DNA of 64,000 nucleotides. It comes from Orientallactaga sibirica (lineage: Eukaryota > Chordata > Mammalia > Rodentia > Dipodidae). How positions within the stretch are numbered: position 1 is the first letter of the stretch; every line of letters starts with the position of its first letter. The notes below the pieces were generated by a model that was not told the origin of the DNA, searched no databases, and saw only the letters and a list, made by a program, of their open reading frames with translations. The stretch spans positions 19,683,501-19,747,500 of the forward strand of contig JAEOAD010000034.1 of assembly GCA_036365145.1 (NCBI GenBank). Direction: 5' to 3'. The position numbers and the translations under genes were made by a program. Below, in pieces: positions 59,505-64,000 of this stretch.

Positions 59505-60602
59505 CTTTTTTAAATTGTTTTATTAGTTATGTATATAATGTGCATAGAGCCATGATGATACCATTGTTAGCCTTCTCCCTGCCATCCTCCCTCGGGGATT
59601 GTGTGTCTTGCATTGTGAGGATAGCCGTCGGTTATGTGGGAGAGGCAGTGTCTCTGTACATAATGACCCAACTTATGGCTCTAACAATCTTTCCACCCTC
59701 TCTTCCACGAATTTCCCTAAGCCATGTTGGGTTCATTTTAGGTCTATTTCAGTGACAAGATCATGGGAGTCTGTGTCTCTGGATCTCTGGTTTGGTAGGC
59801 ATTGAGCATTCTCTGTGTCTACCTCCTTTACCCCTCTGCTGATACCAGGTTTGCTGAGAAAGCAGCACTCTTGCTCATTTCCCCCATTACTCTATGGGTT
59901 CAGCTGATGTCCTGGTGAGGTGTGATGGGCTGATTCTCTCCTCAGGTTCTACGTCCATCTGAAAAAGCGAAGCAAATTTCTCCAATGGAGAGTGAGGTCA
60001 GTGCAAGGTATATGGATAGCCATTACTGTTTCAGAGTAGATTTAATGGGTTTAGGCCCTCTTGTATCCCACTATTGGTGGGACCTTGATATTGGAGGGTG
60101 AACTCATTTCTGGATATGGTTCTGACTTGTTTTCCAGTTCCAGGTATGGGTTCCGTTCCACTGAGCAGATCCTTTAGCCAAATCAAAGCAGTTGACAACC
60201 CACCATGGCTGTGTGCCACTACTGCATTTGTGTAAGCATCATGTCAGGTTGTTTGCTGCTGGGAAGTTTACATCACAAGTTGCTTAGACAGATGTTGGTC
60301 ATTTTCCCCGATTTGCTCATGTAGTACCTGCTGGCACTAGACAAGCTAACTGTCTGGGGACTGTCTCTTCCAGATTCTAGCCAGGTCATTCCATGTTCCA
60401 TCCCAATAGCATATGGTGTCTTTGGCAATATGGTCTTACCATTAACCTTTGGTGGGTCATCAAGTACTCTGACAGAAATCTGTCTTCTTTTGGGAAACCT
60501 TGTAGATCTCACTGATCAGCTCATTGTGGATGTTGACCACATGCTTGTACTGGGAGTTACAGGTCAGTGTCACTGGAAAAGAAGGAAGAAAAATATAGGT
60601 AG

Positions 60603-60653
<51 letters not shown>

Positions 60654-62525
60654 TAAGAAGAGGGGGTGTGAGAGAGGAACAGGAGAAGGTTGCAGTTAGT
60701 CTTCATCCTACCTTCTCGAGGCCCCTGTGATTCAGGTGTTTTCTATAAGCATCTGATGAAGGTTCAGCCTTTTAGTATGTCTTACAGGTTATAGGATTTT
60801 TTGGTAACATTTCCAATTGGGTCCAGTTTTTTGTATCCCCCCTTTACCCTCCCTTCCCTCCTCACCATCACTATTGTCCAGTCCTAAAAATGTTTCTTAG
60901 GTGTGTCATCATCTCAGGCAAATTCAGGTTAGGAGCCACAGATGAGTGCCACCATGTGACGATTATCTTTCTGTGATTGGGTGAGTTTGCTGAGAATGAT
61001 TTGTTCCAAGTTTGACCATTTTTCTTCAAATTGCATTGTTGTCATATTTTCCTTACTGCTGTGTAGAATTCCTTTGTGTAGATATATCACATCTTTGTTA
61101 TCCATTCATCTAATGATGGACATCTGGGTTGATTCCAGCTCTTAGCTATTATGAACTGAGCAGCTATAAACATGGTTGAGCAAATCTCTCTGATCTGAGG
61201 CTTGGAGCTCTTTAGGTAAATGCCCAGTAAGGGAATAACTGGGTTTGTTGGTAGGTTTATGGTCATCCTTTTGCAGGAGTCTCCATTTTGCTTTCCATAA
61301 TGGTTGTACCATTTTACATTTCCACCAGCAGTGAAAGAGGTTCCTATTTCTCCACAGCCTGGCCAGCATTTGTTTTTCATTTTTTTTTTTTTTTAATGTT
61401 TGTTATCCTTACTGGGGTATGGTGGAATCTAATAGTTGTTTTAATTTGCATTTCCCTGCTGATTAGGGATGTTGAACATTTTATTAATCATGTGTTACCA
61501 TGTGTATTTCTTCCTCTGAGAACTCCCTGTGCAGTTCTCTGCTCCATTTTGTGAGTTGGTTGTTTGACTATTTGTTGTTTAGACTTTGGAGTTTTTTGTA
61601 AATTTTAGAAAATAAGCCTCTGTCAGTTGTAGAGCTTGCAAATATTTTCTCCCATTCTGTGGGTAATCTGTTGGCTTTGATTATTGTATATTTGTCTGTG
61701 AAAAAAACTTTTCAGCTTTATGAGATCCCAATGGTTGAGTGATTGTTTAATTTTCTGAGTTGCTGGGGTTTTGTTCAGGAAGTCTTTTTCCCACTCCTAT
61801 GTCACCAAAGTTTCCTCCTATTTTTTCTTCCAGTAGTAGTAGAGTTTCTGGTTTTATATCGAGATATTTGATCCATTTGGATTTGATTTCTGTGCATGGC
61901 AAGATGTGTGGGTCGAGTTTCATTTTCCTACATATGGTTGACCAGTTTGTCCAGCACCATTTGTTGAAGATGCTGTCTTTTTCCAGTCTACATTGGTAGG
62001 GCCTTTGTCAAATATCAAGGAGCTGTAGTTTCTTGACCCAAAGTCTGGGTCTTCTATTCTGTTCCATTGGTCTATATTCCTGTTTTTATGCCAGTACCAT
62101 GTTATTTTTATTACTATGGCTTTGTAGTATAGCTTTAGATCAGGTATGGTGATGCCTTCAGAGGAGTTTCTTTTGCTGAGGAAATGCTTGGATATCTGAG
62201 GCTTTCTGCCTTTCCATATGAATTTTGAGATCATTTTTTTTCTCTCTCTGTGAAAAAAGAAGTTGGGATTTTTGTAGGTATGGCATTAAATCTATATAAT
62301 GGTTTTGGTAAGATTGTAATTTTCACAATGTTAATTCTGCCTATCCAGGAGCATGGAGGTCTTTCCATTTTTGCAGGTCCTCCTCAATTTCTTTCTTGAG
62401 TGTTTTTATGTTTTCCTTTTATAGGTGTTTCACTTCCTTGCTTAAGGTTATTCCCAAGTATTTTATTTCTTTTGTTGCTATTGAAAATGGGACAATGTTG
62501 CTTTTTTCTTTTTCTGTATCTTTTG
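59505..62525 (-). mobile_element. LINE-1 (3' half copy B, 5' half duplicated copy A)
   Basis: 3' UTR at 59,505-60,880 (A-tail at the left end, (GA)n at 60,606-60,650) and ORF2 C-terminus from 60,890. Up to about 61,420 this is a different, older L1 (copy B). From 61,421 to 62,525 it is the duplicated 5' part of copy A, so the element is a recombination chimera. Confidence 0.8.
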
Positions 62526-62540
62526 CTAGAATGTGTCATT

Positions 62541-64000
62541 CTTTTTTAAATTGTTTTATTAGTTATGTATATAATGTGCATAGAGCCATGATGATACCAT
62601 TGTTAGCCTTTCTCCTGCCATCCTCCCTCGGGGATTGTGTGTCTTGCATTGTGAGGATAGCCGTGGTTATGTGGGAGAGGCAGTGTCTCTGTACATAATG
62701 ACCCAACTTATGGCTCTAACAATCTTTCCACCCTCTCTTCCACGAATTTCCCTAAGCCATGTTGGGTTCATTTTAGGTCTATTTCAGTGACAAGATCATG
62801 GGAGTCTGTGTCTCTGGATCTCTGGTTTGGTAGGCATTGAGCATTCTCTGTGTCTACCTCCTTTACCCTCTGCTGATACCAGGTTTGCTGAGAAAGCAGC
62901 ACTCTTGCTCATTTCCCCCATTACTCTATGGGTTCAGCTGATGTCCTGGTGAGGTGTGATGGGCTGATTCTCTCCTCAGGTTCTACGTCCATCTGAAAAA
63001 GCGAAGCAAATTTCTCCAATGGAGAGTGAGGTCAGTGCAAGGTATATGGATAGCCATTACTGTTTCAGAGTAGATTTAATGGGTTTAGGCCCTCTTGTAT
63101 CCCACTATTGGTGGGACCTTGATATTGGAGGGTGAACTCATTTTGGATATGGTTCTGACTTGTTTTCCAGTTCCAGGTATGGGTTCCATTTCCACTGAGC
63201 AGATCCTTTAGCCAAATCAAAGCAGTTGACAACCCACCATGGCTGTGTGCCACTACTGCATTTGTGTAAGCATCATGTCAGGTTGTTTGCTGCTGGGAAG
63301 TTTACATCACAAGTTGCTTAGACAGATGTTGGTCATTTTCCCCGATTTGCTCATGTAGTACCCTCTGGCACTAGACAAGCTAACTGTCTGGGGACTGTCT
63401 CTTCCAGATTCTAGCCAGGTCATTCCATGTTCCATCCCAATAGCATATGGTGTCTTTGGCAATATGGTCTTACCATTAACCTTTGGTGGGTCATCAAGTA
63501 CTCTGACAGAAATCTGTCTTCTTTTGGGAAACCTTGTAGATCTCACTGATCAGCTCATTGTGGATGTTGACCACATGCTTGTACTGGGAGTTACAGGTCA
63601 GTGTCACTGGAAAAGAAGGAAGAAAAATATAGGTAGTATGAAAGAGAAAGAGAAAGAGAGAGAGAGAGAGAGAGAAGAGAAGAGGGGTGTGAGAGAGGAA
63701 CAGGAGAAGGTTGAGGTTAGTCTTCATCCTACCTTCTCGAGGCCCCTGTGATTCAGGTGTTTTCTATAAGCATCTGATGAAGGTTCAGCCTTTTAGTATG
63801 TCTTACAGGTTATAGGATTTTTTGGTAACATTTCCAATTGGGTCCAGTTTTTTGTATCCCCCCTTTACCCTCCCTTCCCTCCTCACCATCACTATTGTCC
63901 AGTCCTAAAAATGTTTCTTAGGTGTGTCATCATCTCAGGCAAATTCAGGTTAGGAGCCACAGATGAGTGCCACCATGTGACGATTATCTTTCTGTGATTG
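62541..64000 (-). mobile_element. LINE-1 3' UTR (duplicate of copy B, runs off window)
   Basis: Near-identical to 59,505-60,979, with (GA)n shortened and interrupted at 63,641-63,675. It follows the duplicated CTAGAATGTGTCATT at 62,526-62,540. Confidence 0.88.

Larger units (their letters stand above)
58382..64000. repeat. Tandem duplication, ~3.03-kb unit, second copy cut by window end
   Basis: 58,382-61,420 is repeated from 61,421 to 64,000, with copy 2 ending at the equivalent of about 60,979. The offset slides from 3,039 to 3,021 because of small indels and a shorter (GA)n. Differences are about a dozen in 2.5 kb, so identity exceeds 99%. Left of 58,382 the similarity to the corresponding part of copy 2 drops to that between two different L1s. 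Confidence 0.92.

Noticed and set aside
61087..62234. Apparent second set of protein genes matching 58,047-59,332
   Set aside because: They are the tandemly duplicated L1 ORF2 C-terminus, frameshifted in both copies.
59360..62698. Repeated 131- and 100-residue plus-strand frames (MSVFMFSFYRC...)
   Set aside because: They are antisense readings of L1 ORF2 and 3' UTR. They recur only because of the duplication.
58382..64000. CRISPR-like or satellite array
   Set aside because: Only two long near-identical units built from L1 pieces; there is no short repeat-spacer periodicity.

Overview
This is a mammalian nuclear genomic window, almost certainly from a rodent. It contains one recognisable protein-coding exon, the first coding exon of PAPPA (pappalysin-1) on the minus strand. 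The rest is intron, 5' flank and interspersed repeats. Rodent origin is shown by B1 (7SL-derived) SINEs, composite B1/ID SINEs, LINE-1 elements with polypurine 3' UTRs, and ERVK and ERVL/MaLR LTRs. A tRNA-headed SINE recurs with a diagnostic (CT)n stretch before its A-rich tail. It looks like the B2-superfamily element of jerboas (DIP), so I suggest a dipodoid such as Jaculus. That is inference from memory of the repeat, not a database match.

Layout. 1-24,359 is the 5' part of PAPPA intron 1. It holds degraded MIR/L2, a few SINEs, a complete ERVK solo LTR (4,487-5,076) and, close to the exon, three GT-type microsatellites plus a CpG-rich shoulder with a perfect CRE palindrome. 24,360-24,801 is PAPPA coding exon 1 inside a CpG island. 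24,802 to about 25,200 is 5' UTR with a good TATA candidate just upstream. 25,300-38,600 is 5' flank with SINEs, MIRs and polypyrimidine repeats. 38,600-64,000 is essentially a LINE-1/LTR graveyard with nested, inverted and tandemly duplicated L1s and a MaLR-type proviral remnant.

No second gene, RNA gene or CRISPR array is supported, and I did not find a previously undescribed biological system. The most informative structures are (i) a tandem duplication of about 3.03 kb at the right end (58,382 to the window end), apparently made by recombination between two neighbouring L1s or by an assembly error; (ii) three L1s with the geometry of twin-priming inversion; (iii) two solo LTRs with clean target-site duplications, one with a paralogous empty site in the same window; and (iv) a possible second promoter in PAPPA intron 1.

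Small open frames elsewhere are best explained as chance or as repeat debris.
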